From: Ilumatobacter sp.
Lineage (GTDB): Bacteria > Actinomycetota > Acidimicrobiia > Acidimicrobiales > Ilumatobacteraceae
Assembly (NCBI RefSeq): GCF_030065885.1
Contig: NZ_JASJCS010000007.1
Location: 46,625-110,624, forward strand
Direction of reading: 5' to 3'
Length of the DNA stretch: 64,000 bases
Below the pieces are notes generated by a model. The model did no database searches and was not told the origin of the DNA. It worked only from the letters and a program-made list of their open reading frames with translations. This document shows, one piece after another, positions 53,334-61,332 of this stretch (position 1 is the stretch's first letter; every line of letters begins with the position of its first letter). The translations under genes and the position numbers were made by a program.

Positions 53334-53367
53334 GTTGACCCTCCCTCCGCACATGGGCCCGAAAAGC

Positions 53368-53405
53368 CCGAAGCGGGACCGGACGTTAGCCCGGTCCCGC
53401 TTCGG
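53368..53405 (-). terminator. Intercistronic hairpin in the transporter operon
   Basis: Perfect 15-bp arms CCGAAGCGGGACCGG and CCGGTCCCGCTTCGG flank an 8-nt loop. On the transcribed strand the stem is followed by GGCTTTTCGGG, with four T. It lies between the binding-protein gene and the ATPase gene, and would attenuate the latter while protecting the former transcript. Confidence 0.7.
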
Positions 53406-53459
53406 CGGTAAAGCTGCTGACCCTTCGGCAAGGCCGAGGTCAGCGATGACGGTGTCGGA

Positions 53460-54716
53460 TCAGGCGTCGGCGGGATCGTTGGGTACGACCACGTCGCCCG
53501 ACACGATGGCAGCCTTGGCCGCCTCGAGCTGGTCGACGATGTCGTCGACGAAGCCACCCGACGTCGAGTAGCCCACGCCGTCGACGGCGAGGTCGTAGCG
53601 CACCTCACCCGGCTGGAAGTTGCCCTCGACGACCGACTTGGTCACCTCGTACACGGCCACGTCGACACGCTTGAGCATCGACGTCAGGACGAACTCCTGC
53701 ACGGCCGGGTCGACCGTGTTGTACTGGTCGGAGTCGACGCCGATGCCCCAGACCTTGGTGCCGGTGGCTGCAGAGACCTCGGCGGCGGCCTGGAACATGC
53801 CCGAACCGGAGAGCCCGGCGGCGGCGTAGACGATGTCGGCGCCCTCGGAGTACATCGCGTCAGCGATCTCCTTGGCGCGGGCCGGGTCCTCGAAGCCGGC
53901 GAAGTCCGGGAACTCGGTGATGTACGCCGAGGCCACCTCGATGTCGGGATTGATCGACTTCGCGCCGGCGATGAAGCCGGCCTCGAACCGCTCGATCAGG
54001 CCGATGCCGCTGACGCCGCCGATGAACCCCACCTTGCCCGTGGTCGACTTGAGCGCCGCGGCGACGCCCACGAGGTACGAGCCTTGCTCCTCGCTGAACA
54101 CGAGTCCGGCGACGTTCTCGGCGAGAGGTGAGGGCGGGTCGGTGCAGAAGTTGAGCATCGAGTCGTCGACGATCGCAAAGGGGACATCGGGGTTCTCGAG
54201 GGCAACTCCGCTCACCTCGCACTCGTCGTTGGCCGATGCCAGGTCGCTGGCGAACGAGAAGCCGACGCCGATGACGAGGCCGGCGTTCTCGGCCTGGAGC
54301 TGCAGGTCGGTGCCGCGTGCCGACGCGTCGGTCGGCGTGACCTCGTTGACGCTGATGCCGAAGTCGGCGATGGCGCGGTCGATGCCGGCGGCAGCCGAGT
54401 CGTTGAACGACTGGTCGCCGCGTCCGAGCAGGTCGAACGTCAGGCCGACGGTGAGGTCGCTCTCGACCATGTCGTCACCCTCGTCGGGGGCAGCGGTCGT
54501 GGCCGGCGTCTCGTCCTCGGCCATGTCGTCGCCCTCGTCCTCGGCCATGTCATCGCCTTCGGCCTCAGTGGTGGCGGTGGTGTCGTCGGCGGCGTCGGTC
54601 GCCTCGGTCGTGTCTTCGACGGGACCGCTCGCGTCGTCGTCATCGTCGTCGCCGCAGGCCGCCAGGACCAGCGAGACTGCGAGACCTGCTGCAAGCAGGC
54701 GCTTGCTCTTGATCAT
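53460..54716 (-). CDS. BMP-family substrate-binding lipoprotein
   Basis: The 418-aa protein has a lipoprotein signal (LLAAGLAVSLVLAACG) and a long acidic Asp/Glu/Thr linker of about 75 residues with repeated EGDDMAEDE units. A BMP/PnrA-type periplasmic-binding domain follows (VGLTFDLLGRGDQSFNDSA, GKVGFIGGVSGIGLIERFEAGF). BMP proteins bind purine nucleosides or related ligands. The ATG at 54716 has a GGGGGAG ribosome-binding site. It is the first gene of the transporter operon. The nucleoside ligand is inferred from family and neighbours. Confidence 0.9.
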   Translation of the reverse strand: MIKSKRLLAAGLAVSLVLAACGDDDDDDASGPVEDTTEATDAADDTTATTEAEGDDMAEDEGDDMAEDETPATTAAPDEGDDMVESDLTVGLTFDLLGRGDQSFNDSAAAGIDRAIADFGISVNEVTPTDASARGTDLQLQAENAGLVIGVGFSFASDLASANDECEVSGVALENPDVPFAIVDDSMLNFCTDPPSPLAENVAGLVFSEEQGSYLVGVAAALKSTTGKVGFIGGVSGIGLIERFEAGFIAGAKSINPDIEVASAYITEFPDFAGFEDPARAKEIADAMYSEGADIVYAAAGLSGSGMFQAAAEVSAATGTKVWGIGVDSDQYNTVDPAVQEFVLTSMLKRVDVAVYEVTKSVVEGNFQPGEVRYDLAVDGVGYSTSGGFVDDIVDQLEAAKAAIVSGDVVVPNDPADA

Positions 54717-54911
54717 GTCTCCCCCTTCTCGGGACATTCGTGGAACATGCTGCGCAACAGCATGCTGGTGTTACGTGTTCACGTGAACACTTCTCAGGTT
54801 ACCCGCTGGTCACCACGCGCGGAGAACAGCCGTGCGCGGCGGTGGCGCGTGACGACCGCCACGTCCTCCGCCGATCGCGGCAGGTGGGCGCCCTTCCGCG
54901 AGACTGGCGGC

Positions 54912-55670
54912 ATGTCGCTGGTCATCACCGAGATTCGCGAGGGCGTCGCACGCCTCACCCTGAACAACGCCGACGAGCGCAACACGATGACCGAGCCGAT
55001 GGTGCACGAGATCGTGGCGGCGATGGATGCGTTCGAGGCCGACGACTCGGTCGGGGCGGTCGTGGTCACCGGCGCCGGCTCCGCGTTCTGCGCCGGCGCC
55101 AACCTCGGGAACCTGCAGACCGCAACCCGCGAGAGCCTGGCGGTGGTCTACGAGGGCTTCCTGCGGATCGCCCGGAGCCCGCTGCCGACCTTGGCGGCCG
55201 TCAACGGGCCGGCGGTCGGCGCCGGCATGAACCTGGCGCTGGGCTGCGACGTGCGGATCGCCGCCGAGCGGGCCCGGTTCGACACCCGGTTCCTGCAGAT
55301 CGGCCTGCACCCTGGGGGTGGGCACACCTGGATGCAGCGCCGCATCGTCGGGCCGCAGGCGGCGATGGCGGCGGTCGTGTTCAGCCAGGTCCTCGACGGT
55401 CCCGAGGCCGAGCGGGTCGGTCTCGCGTACCGCTGCGTGCCCGACGCCGAGCTGCTCGACGCCGCCCACGAGTTCGCACGCGGCGCCGCGACGGCGCCGC
55501 GTGAACTGGCGATCCTCACGAAGCAGACCCTGCTCGACATGGCCGACATCGACACCCACCCCGATGCCGTGACGCGGGAGTTCGATCCGCAGCTCTGGAC
55601 CGTGCAGCAGCCGTGGTTCGAGGAGCGGATCGCAGCGCTCAAGGCCAAGATCTCGGGCAGATCGCGCTGA
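54912..55670 (+). CDS. Enoyl-CoA hydratase/isomerase family protein
   Basis: The 252-aa crotonase-fold protein has the oxyanion-hole motif AFCAGANLGNLQ, the second GPAVGAGMNLALGCDVRIA, and a typical C-terminal helix (FEERIAALKAKI). The catalytic Glu region reads IGLHPGGGHTWMQRRIV, close to hydratases. It acts on an acyl-CoA, probably in fatty-acid or aromatic degradation; the substrate is unknown. The ATG at 54912 gives the family N-terminus (the track ORF has 55 extra codons); a GAGACT box lies 6 nt upstream. Confidence 0.92.
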   Translation: MSLVITEIREGVARLTLNNADERNTMTEPMVHEIVAAMDAFEADDSVGAVVVTGAGSAFCAGANLGNLQTATRESLAVVYEGFLRIARSPLPTLAAVNGPAVGAGMNLALGCDVRIAAERARFDTRFLQIGLHPGGGHTWMQRRIVGPQAAMAAVVFSQVLDGPEAERVGLAYRCVPDAELLDAAHEFARGAATAPRELAILTKQTLLDMADIDTHPDAVTREFDPQLWTVQQPWFEERIAALKAKISGRSR

Positions 55671-55879
55671 GCGGTGACGGTTCGGCCGGCGGGGGAGTGA
55701 CCGAAGCGGCCGAGATCTCACGCTGCGTGGCAACGCATCGCTGCCATCACAACGTTGTCCGGAAGGTCGGGCAAAATCGCGCAGAACTGTTACCGAAGAC
55801 CCTGGAAACCCGTGATGAACGGTGGCCTAATCTGTGGCCACAGGGAAGTGCTACACCGCAACCACACAGGAGGTAGCCC

Positions 55880-56200
55880 ATGAGCCAGCGTCATCGCACT
55901 GCAGAGGTGCCGTTGCCGCCGAAACAGGAACTGCGAGCCCGAGCGCACAGCGAACGGCAGCGGATCCATGTGGAGCTCAACCAGGTCGCGCAGGACGTGA
56001 GTGCCGGGCTCGAGCCCGAGGACCTCCACGAACCAGGCACCGCCTGGAAGCCTGCCCACCACCACGACGCCGAGGTCGCCAAGACCAAGATCGCCAAGCA
56101 AGGGCGGAGCCGGCGTCACTGGAAGACCAAGATGTGGAAGCGGCGCTCGAAGATGCGCCAGGACAAGGCCGAGGCATTCCGCCTGGCCGGCGACGCCTGA
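55880..56200 (+). CDS. Small basic protein of unknown function
   Basis: The 106-aa protein is strongly basic in its C-terminal half (KTKIAKQGRSRRHWKTKMWKRRSK) with a His-rich patch (AHHHDAEV) in the middle and a charged helical N-terminus. It could bind nucleic acid or membrane, but no family is recognised. A perfect AGGAGGT lies 8 nt before the ATG, the strongest ribosome-binding site in this stretch. The 209 bp upstream hold no gene. Confidence 0.72.
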   Translation: MSQRHRTAEVPLPPKQELRARAHSERQRIHVELNQVAQDVSAGLEPEDLHEPGTAWKPAHHHDAEVAKTKIAKQGRSRRHWKTKMWKRRSKMRQDKAEAFRLAGDA

Positions 56201-56235
56201 CCGACGCCCGCACCAACGGGTCCCGGCTGGCGGCC

Positions 56236-56250
56236 CCGACCACCGGTCGG
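56236..56250. terminator. Small hairpin between convergent genes
   Basis: CCGACC and GGTCGG flank ACC, 36 bp after the small basic protein gene and just before the end of the GNAT gene. It is a weak candidate terminator. Confidence 0.3.
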
Positions 56251-56257
56251 ACGGCCG

Positions 56258-56890
56258 TCAGCCGGCGATCCACGCCGCGACGAGTTCGTCCTCTCGCGCC
56301 CGCCACTCCTCGACGGTGATCGCGTACCGCACGTGGTCCTCCCACGTGCCGTTGATCTCGAGGTAGCGCTCGGCGACGCCCTCGCTCCGGAACGCCAGCT
56401 TGTCCATCACCCGCCGGCTGTTGGTGTTGCGCGGCACGATGCACACCTCGAGCCGATGCAGGTGGAGCTGCTCGAAGGCGAATTGCACGGCGACGATGAC
56501 CGCCTCGGCGATGTAGGCCTGGCCGGCCTTCGCCTGGTCGATCCAGTACCCGATCGTGGCGCTCTGCAGCGCGCCCCGGGTGACGTTGTTGATGTTGACC
56601 TCGCCGGCGAGTTGCTGGTCGACGAACACGCCGAAGGGGTAGGCATGGTCGGCGGCGCGTTCACGGTCGCGCGCCGAGCAGCGGTTCTCGAACGCTGCTC
56701 GATCGCGGGTCGGGTCGGGCATCGACGGCTGGCGGATCGGCTCCCACGGGAGGAGCCACTCCTCGTTGCGCACCCTGACCTCGCGCCACGCCGAGAAGTC
56801 GTGAACCGCCAGCGGTCGCAACATGACGCGCCTGCCGTAGAGGCGCGGACTCGGCTGCCGCCGGAGCAGTGAGGCGGGGTGCCGTGCCAC
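56258..56890 (-). CDS. GNAT-family N-acetyltransferase (RimJ/RimL-like)
   Basis: The 210-aa protein is a GNAT acetyltransferase of the ribosomal-protein acetylase type: RRVMLRPLAVHDFSAW, the acetyl-CoA-binding YWIDQAKAGQAYIAEAV, and LEVCIVPRNTNSRRVMDKLAF. Acetylation of a protein N-terminus or a small amine is the family role. The GTG at 56890 follows the DUF501-Ppx stop after 2 nt; the track's extra 23 codons are low-complexity and overlap that gene. It is the last gene of the CoxG operon. Confidence 0.85.
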   Translation of the reverse strand: MARHPASLLRRQPSPRLYGRRVMLRPLAVHDFSAWREVRVRNEEWLLPWEPIRQPSMPDPTRDRAAFENRCSARDRERAADHAYPFGVFVDQQLAGEVNINNVTRGALQSATIGYWIDQAKAGQAYIAEAVIVAVQFAFEQLHLHRLEVCIVPRNTNSRRVMDKLAFRSEGVAERYLEINGTWEDHVRYAITVEEWRAREDELVAAWIAG

Positions 56891-56892
56891 GG

Positions 56893-57810
56893 TCAGGCGA
56901 CGCCGAGGCGGACGTGGTCGAGGTGGAGGCGCCGCATCAGCGCGAGCACGATGCAGCACGTCGCGACGATCGTCTCCACGTGTCGCGACGGTAGTCCCGG
57001 GTTGTGGGCCCGATCGACCGCCGGCTCGGTGGCGACGATGCGGAAGATCTCCTCGGCGTCGTCGCGGTGCAACTCGATGTCGTCGGGCACGTGATCGGCG
57101 CCGACCTCGAGCCGAGCGAGCGCGGAGATCGACGGGCCGACGAGCGACAGCGTCTCGATCGACGCCGCCTCCGGATGCTCACGGATGATGTCGTCGAGAT
57201 GATCGGTGACGGTGCCGAGTGCGTTCGTCAGCGCCTCGGGCCGAGGGGGATCATCGTCGCGGAGCCACCGGTCCGTCAGGCTCTCGGGTCCCCAGGGGAT
57301 GCTGGCGGTCGTCTTGAGCCCGATGCCGACCGAGGTCTCCTGCTCGGCGACGGCCACCACCATCGTTCGCTCTCGGGCGAGGGCGTCGGCGATCCAGCGC
57401 CCGACCGGATCGTTGCCGCCGGCGAGGTGCCATGCCCAGTGGGCGTGCAGGCACTTGACGCCCTGCCGGGTGCCACCGACGCCTCCGGATGGGCGTGGAC
57501 CCGCGTGGTCGGCCGGGATGGCCGCGTCGCGTTCGGCGGCATAGCGATCGTGTGCTGCGGCGAGCTCGGCCGCGTCGACGGCGGCCTCGGCGGCGTCGAC
57601 GCCACCTTCGGCCTCGAGCCGGCCGATGCGCCTGGTCTCCTCGGGTCCGACGAGCCAGTAGCGGGTCGGCATGGGCGTGCCGTCGCCCAACAGCGGCGCG
57701 TTGCGGAGCACCACGGGGTCGCCGTCGGGGTCGCGGACGACCACGTCGTAGTCGCCGCGCGGTTCACGCCCGAGCAGCTCGCGGACGCGATCGTCGTCGG
57801 AACGAGTCAC
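56893..57810 (-). CDS. DUF501 fused to a degenerate Ppx/GppA-like domain
   Basis: The 305-aa protein has an N-terminal DUF501 domain (about residues 1-145; VVVRDPDGDPVVLRNAPLL and RPSGGVGGTRQGVKCLHAHWAW). A second domain follows whose GIGLKTTASIPWGPESLTDRWL, TLSLVGPSISALARL and LPSRHVETIVATCCIVLALM align with the C-terminal lobe of exopolyphosphatases. The phosphate-loop glycines and acidic catalytic residues of Ppx are missing. In actinobacteria DUF501 and ppx are usually adjacent genes, so this looks like a gene fusion with loss of catalysis. The GTG start overlaps the coxG stop (GTGA). Confidence 0.78.
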   Translation of the reverse strand: MTRSDDDRVRELLGREPRGDYDVVVRDPDGDPVVLRNAPLLGDGTPMPTRYWLVGPEETRRIGRLEAEGGVDAAEAAVDAAELAAAHDRYAAERDAAIPADHAGPRPSGGVGGTRQGVKCLHAHWAWHLAGGNDPVGRWIADALARERTMVVAVAEQETSVGIGLKTTASIPWGPESLTDRWLRDDDPPRPEALTNALGTVTDHLDDIIREHPEAASIETLSLVGPSISALARLEVGADHVPDDIELHRDDAEEIFRIVATEPAVDRAHNPGLPSRHVETIVATCCIVLALMRRLHLDHVRLGVA

Positions 57811-58487
57811 CTGCGGCGGCGGAGCAGCAACAGCACCAGGAGCACGGCGGCGATCACGGGCCCGAGGCGCTTCAGCAGCGCCGGGCCGGCCATGTCGGCC
57901 ATGTCGATCGGCTCGGCGGCCGGACCGTTGATCTTGCGGACGGTGGGCGAGGAAGTCGCAGATGCCTCCGCCGTCGGCTCGGCCGGCGCCTCGCCGGCGT
58001 CACCTGCCGTGTCGGCCTCGATCGACTCGGCCGACTGCTCGTCGAGCATCGAGTTGAGGTTGGCCGAGAACTGGTCCATCAGCTTCTTGCTGACGTCGCC
58101 CATGATGCCGCGACCGAACTGGGCGACCTTGCCGGTGATGTGGAGGTCGGCGGTGACGACGCACTTGGTGCTGGTGGGCGAGAGCGCCTCGGCCTGGGCG
58201 ATGATGTCGGCCTCGGCGTTCCCGCGACCGCCGGTGTCGCGCCCCTTCGCGTGCAACGTCGCATGGTGGCTGTCGTCGTTGCGCTCGACGAACCGGGCCT
58301 CGCCCTTGAACTGCGTCGAGACCGCGCCCAGCTTCACCTTGACCCGCCCTCGGTAGATGTCGCCCTCGATCTCTTCGAGCTGCGCGCCGGGAAGGCACGG
58401 CGCGATCCGCTCGACATCACAGATGATCGGCCACGCCTCCTCGATCGGGCGGTTCACGGTGAATTCGTTGACGATCTGTTCTGCCAT
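57807..58487 (-). CDS. coxG: CoxG-like SRPBCC protein with C-terminal membrane helix
   Basis: The 226-aa protein is a carbon monoxide dehydrogenase subunit G-type lipid-binding (SRPBCC) protein: FTVNRPIEEAWPIICDVERIAPCLPGA and the TADLHITGKVAQFGRGIMGDVSKKL segment are typical. A low-complexity Ala/Glu/Ser linker leads to a C-terminal helix and RRRR tail. CoxG recruits the molybdenum hydroxylase to the membrane in CO oxidisers. GGAGG precedes the ATG at a short distance. Its stop overlaps the next gene, and its start overlaps mocA. Confidence 0.85.
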   Translation of the reverse strand: MAEQIVNEFTVNRPIEEAWPIICDVERIAPCLPGAQLEEIEGDIYRGRVKVKLGAVSTQFKGEARFVERNDDSHHATLHAKGRDTGGRGNAEADIIAQAEALSPTSTKCVVTADLHITGKVAQFGRGIMGDVSKKLMDQFSANLNSMLDEQSAESIEADTAGDAGEAPAEPTAEASATSSPTVRKINGPAAEPIDMADMAGPALLKRLGPVIAAVLLVLLLLRRRR

Positions 58488-59071
58488 CTCTCGAGGTCCT
58501 CCACAGTGTCGATGTCGGCCGGCGACCCCGGGCAGGGTACCCGCTCGACCAGATCCGGTCGCATCCGAGCCACGCCCCTCGCGCCGACGTCGCCCTCGGT
58601 CGGGAGGAGCGGCCAGACCGAGCGGTGCAGCCGGACCGGGTTGCGGGGTTCGTCGTCGTACGTGGCGACCGCGATGGGCGACCGGGAGGCAGCGACCCGA
58701 CGCCAGCTCTCCGCCTCGACGAACGGCTGGTCGGCCAGGCCGACCACGACGGCGTCGGCGCCGAGCTCGTTCGCCGCCCGCACCCCCGCTTGCAGCGACG
58801 TGCTCTGGCCCTCCTGCCAGTCGGGGTTGTGCACGACCCGCACGGCGGCACCGGGCAGCGGGGGCTCGGCAGCGCCTGCGACGACGACGACGGGTCCGAT
58901 CCCGGCTTCGGCGGCCGTCGCAATCGCGATGGCGCCCACCGGCCGCCCGTCGATCACGGCGTGCAGCTTGTGCATGTCGGCCGCGAACCGGCTGCCCGAG
59001 CCCGCCGCCAGCACCACCGCGACGATCACCTCGGGGCGGTCGTGTGCGTCGTCCGCGCGGTCCTCGTGCAC
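58454..59071 (-). CDS. MocA-like molybdenum cofactor nucleotidyltransferase
   Basis: The 205-aa protein is an NTP transferase of the MobA/MocA type: VVLAAGSGSRFAADMHKLHAVIDG is the nucleotide-binding loop, and EGQSTSLQAGV and VGLADQPFVEAESW match MocA, which adds CMP to the cofactor for xanthine/CO dehydrogenase-family enzymes. The GTG at 59071 is chosen because a CATACT box lies 7 nt upstream; the GTG at 59029 is an alternative. It overlaps coxG by 34 bp. Confidence 0.82.
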   Translation of the reverse strand: MHEDRADDAHDRPEVIVAVVLAAGSGSRFAADMHKLHAVIDGRPVGAIAIATAAEAGIGPVVVVAGAAEPPLPGAAVRVVHNPDWQEGQSTSLQAGVRAANELGADAVVVGLADQPFVEAESWRRVAASRSPIAVATYDDEPRNPVRLHRSVWPLLPTEGDVGARGVARMRPDLVERVPCPGSPADIDTVEDLERWQNRSSTNSP

Positions 59072-59151
59072 GGCCCGCAGTATGGCCGGGATCGGCCCGG
59101 CGTGCCGGCGACGAGGTGACGCACGTGTGACGGAGGGGTGAACGACAGCGA

Positions 59152-59163
59152 TGAAATATTTCA
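59152..59163. promoter_or_regulatory. AT-rich palindrome TGAAATATTTCA
   Basis: A perfect 12-bp palindrome in one of the few AT-rich patches, between the divergent mocA and NlpC/P60 genes. It is a plausible operator for either gene. A small GGCGAG/CTCGCC hairpin lies further right in the leader of the peptidase gene. Confidence 0.4.
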
Positions 59164-59262
59164 AAATCATGTCAAGATCACTCAGTTGTTACGGACAGAT
59201 GACGATAACTTCGTGATGGACGGCGAGTGTTGGGCTCGCCCGTCACGAGAAGGAAACAACCG

Positions 59263-59886
59263 ATGCTCACCCCCCGCCGGCGCTTGCTCGCCATCATTTC
59301 GACCTCCCTCGCCCTGACCGCACTGACGCCGGTCACCGTCGCCCATGCCGGGGCGCGGACGTCCTCCGCGCTCGTCGCGGCCGATGCGACCGAGGCCATC
59401 ACGGCCTTCGAACGGTGGGAGACCACCGGCAGCCCCGCCGACTTCACCCGCTACGTGCGGCTCCGAGGCCTGACGGCCGAGCACGCCGCGACCGAGCTGG
59501 CCGTCGATGCGGCCGAGATGCAGAGGGCGTGGGCGAGCACTGACCTCGAGAAGCAGCGCGCCCTCCTCGCCGCCGTGTCGCAGCTGGGGGTCGGCTACCG
59601 GTACGCCACGTCGGAGCCCGGTGTCGCCTTCGACTGCTCCGGCTTGACGCGATTCGCGTACGGCGAGGTCGGCGTCGAGCTGGCCAACATCAGCCGGGAC
59701 CAGATCAGGGAGTCCACCGGTGTCGACGAGGCCGAGCTCGAAGCCGGCGACCTCGTCTACTACCCGGGCCACGTCTCGATCTTCGTCGGCGCCGGTCTCC
59801 ACGTGCATGCCCCGGACTACGGACAGACCGTCGAGATCGCCCCGATGCCCGACCGCTCGTTGTCGTACGGCGACGCGTTGACGTAG
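59263..59886 (+). CDS. Secreted NlpC/P60-family peptidoglycan hydrolase
   Basis: The 207-aa protein has a signal peptide (LLAIISTSLALTALTPVTVAHA), a helical spacer (about residues 30-105) and a C-terminal NlpC/P60 cysteine peptidase domain. The nucleophile is in FDCSGLTRFAY, the catalytic His in YPGHVSIFVG and a third polar residue near VHAPDYG. These enzymes cleave D-Glu-diamino acid peptide bonds in the cell wall. The ATG at 59263 follows GAAGGAAAC; the track ORF has 12 extra upstream codons. It is divergent from mocA. Confidence 0.9.
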   Translation: MLTPRRRLLAIISTSLALTALTPVTVAHAGARTSSALVAADATEAITAFERWETTGSPADFTRYVRLRGLTAEHAATELAVDAAEMQRAWASTDLEKQRALLAAVSQLGVGYRYATSEPGVAFDCSGLTRFAYGEVGVELANISRDQIRESTGVDEAELEAGDLVYYPGHVSIFVGAGLHVHAPDYGQTVEIAPMPDRSLSYGDALT

Positions 59887-59984
59887 CGCGTCCGACGGGA
59901 GCCCTCGCAACTGGCGGAGACGGGTTGCTGCGGCTGAGCGCGCTCATCTCGCAGGTCGACTGCGACGCGGAGTGGAGGGGAGAG

Positions 59985-60085
59985 AGCGTCGGAGCGGAGC
60001 GGAGATGCGAGCTCGGTCAGGCGTAGCCAGTCATCTCGCGGGAGTCAGACCGCGACCTCGAGGGCGGGGAGGCGAGGAGCGCGCC
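59985..60085 (-). repeat. Dispersed intergenic repeat, copy 2
   Basis: In reverse complement this region matches 11821-11920. The core GACTGGCTACGCCTGACCGA differs from copy 1 at one base, and the flanks align over about 100 bp. Both copies sit in gene-free gaps in opposite orientation. Confidence 0.6.
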
Positions 60086-60104
60086 AGTTCTCTGCGAGAA
60101 CTGG
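60084..60104. repeat. Perfect hairpin at the edge of the repeat
   Basis: CCAGTTCTC-TGC-GAGAACTGG has 9-bp perfect arms and a 3-nt loop. It lies just outside the conserved repeat core and has no counterpart in copy 1. It may be a terminator for either convergent gene. Confidence 0.5.
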
Positions 60105-60162
60105 TTCGCCCCGCAGCTCCGGAGGGCGGCCGCTACATCAGCGGCGCCACGTGCGCAGCCCG

Positions 60163-60969
60163 CTACGAGTGAATCGGGCCGGAGCCGTCGCGGAGCGACG
60201 GGGCGGTGCGGCCGGTGTGCCTGGCGCTGATCTCGGCGCAGATCGAGATCGCCGTCTCCTCAGGAGTTCGCGCCCCGATGTCGAGGCCGATCGGTGACAT
60301 CAACCGACCGAGATCGGTTGGGTCGCTGACACCGACGTCGGCCAGGCGCTCGAGCCGCTTGTCGTGGGTCTTCCGGCTGCCCATCACGCCGATGTACCCG
60401 GCTCGGGACGCGAGCGCCCCCTGCACCGCCGGCACGTCGAACTTCGGGTCGTGGGTCAGGATGCACACCGCGTCCCGCGGGCCGAGCTCGGCGCCGCGCT
60501 CCTCGAAGATCGGTCCCGGCCAGGTGACGCGCACCTCGTCGGCCATCGGGAAGCGGCGCGCCGTGGCGAAGATCTCGCGCGCGTCGCACACGAGCACGCG
60601 GTAGCCGAGCACCTTGGCCACCCGAGCGAGCGCGGCGGTGAAGTCGACGGCACCGAAGATCCACATCTGCGGCGGCCGCGCCCAACTCTCGACGAACACC
60701 CGCACGAGCGGCGTGTCGACGAGGTCCTCGGGAGTCGTCTCCCCGGCGGGCCCGTAGTGGCGGACACCGGATCGCCCCGCCTCGAGCTCGGCGAGAGCGT
60801 CGCGTGCCGCGACCCGGTCGAGCTCGTCGTTGCCGAGCGATCCCAGCGGGCCGACATCTTGGCGTACCAGGAGCTTGGCCCCGACGGACGGGCCCTCGAT
60901 CACCGTCGCCAACGCGACCGGGGCCTCGGCGCGGATCGCCGTCGACAGCGCGTCGTAGATCTCGCTCAC
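60163..60969 (-). CDS. XdhC-family protein, Rossmann-domain part
   Basis: The 268-aa protein is the C-terminal portion of the XdhC/CoxI family: a Rossmann-like segment (WIFGAVDFTAALARVAKVLGYRVLVCDAR), IGVMGSRKTHDKRLERL, and PIGLDIGARTPEETAISICAEI. XdhC binds sulfurated molybdenum cofactor for insertion into xanthine-dehydrogenase-like enzymes. The N-terminal XdhC domain is encoded by the upstream gene, whose TGA overlaps this GTG (GTGA). The two together make one full-length XdhC. Confidence 0.88.
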   Translation of the reverse strand: MSEIYDALSTAIRAEAPVALATVIEGPSVGAKLLVRQDVGPLGSLGNDELDRVAARDALAELEAGRSGVRHYGPAGETTPEDLVDTPLVRVFVESWARPPQMWIFGAVDFTAALARVAKVLGYRVLVCDAREIFATARRFPMADEVRVTWPGPIFEERGAELGPRDAVCILTHDPKFDVPAVQGALASRAGYIGVMGSRKTHDKRLERLADVGVSDPTDLGRLMSPIGLDIGARTPEETAISICAEISARHTGRTAPSLRDGSGPIHS

Positions 60970-61283
60970 CAGTCGAGCTCTTCGATGAACAGCCGGATCG
61001 TGCCCCCGCAGGTGAGGCCGACGGCGAAGGCCTCGTCGTCGCTGTAGCCGAACGTGATCACGCCGGCATCGCGGTCGCCCTCGAGGATCGAGAGGGCTTC
61101 GGTGACGACGGCGCCCTCGACGCACCCGCCGCTCACGCTGCCGACGACCTCGCCGACCTCGTTGACCGCCATCGCGGCGCCCGGGTCACGCGGCCCCGAC
61201 CCTTCGATGTCGACCACCCGTGCGACGGCGACGCGCTTGCCCTCGCCGCGCCACCGATCGAGATCGTCCAGCAGCTCCTTCAT
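60966..61283 (-). CDS. XdhC N-terminal domain protein (CoxI type), separate gene
   Basis: The 105-aa protein is the small XdhC_CoxI domain: VARVVDIEGSGPRDPGAAMAV, the GSVSGGCVEGAVV motif with its Cys, and LTCGGTIRLFIEEL. In many bacteria this is fused to the Rossmann domain found in the next gene; here the two are separate ORFs with a 4-bp overlap. The ATG at 61283 gives the family N-terminus; the track ORF extends upstream without support. A CAGACT box lies 6 nt before the ATG. Confidence 0.85.
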   Translation of the reverse strand: MKELLDDLDRWRGEGKRVAVARVVDIEGSGPRDPGAAMAVNEVGEVVGSVSGGCVEGAVVTEALSILEGDRDAGVITFGYSDDEAFAVGLTCGGTIRLFIEELDW

Positions 61284-61332
61284 GGGCCCAGTCTGCCGCA
61301 CCGACGCGGCCCGACCCCAGGTCGGGTGCAGT

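Larger units (their letters stand above)
59887..60162. other. Intergenic region carrying a dispersed repeat
   Basis: About 275 bp between the NlpC/P60 and XdhC genes. The 66-codon ORF at 59972 lies across the repeat and looks like a shadow. Contents are the second copy of the dispersed repeat and a short perfect hairpin (both annotated separately). Confidence 0.5.

Noticed and set aside
54480-54580. Repeated GCC-ATG-TCG-like units in the BMP gene as a tandem repeat element
   Set aside because: They encode the repeated acidic linker (EGDDMAEDE) of the lipoprotein and are ordinary coding low complexity.
59172-59262. c-di-AMP (ydaO) riboswitch before the NlpC/P60 gene, as known in other actinobacteria
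   Set aside because: The leader is about 90 nt at most and I could not find the conserved ydaO core; only a small hairpin is present.
59972-60172. 66-codon ORF across the dispersed repeat
   Set aside because: Its peptide resembles shadow translations of the other repeat copy in another context; the repeat is intergenic in both places.
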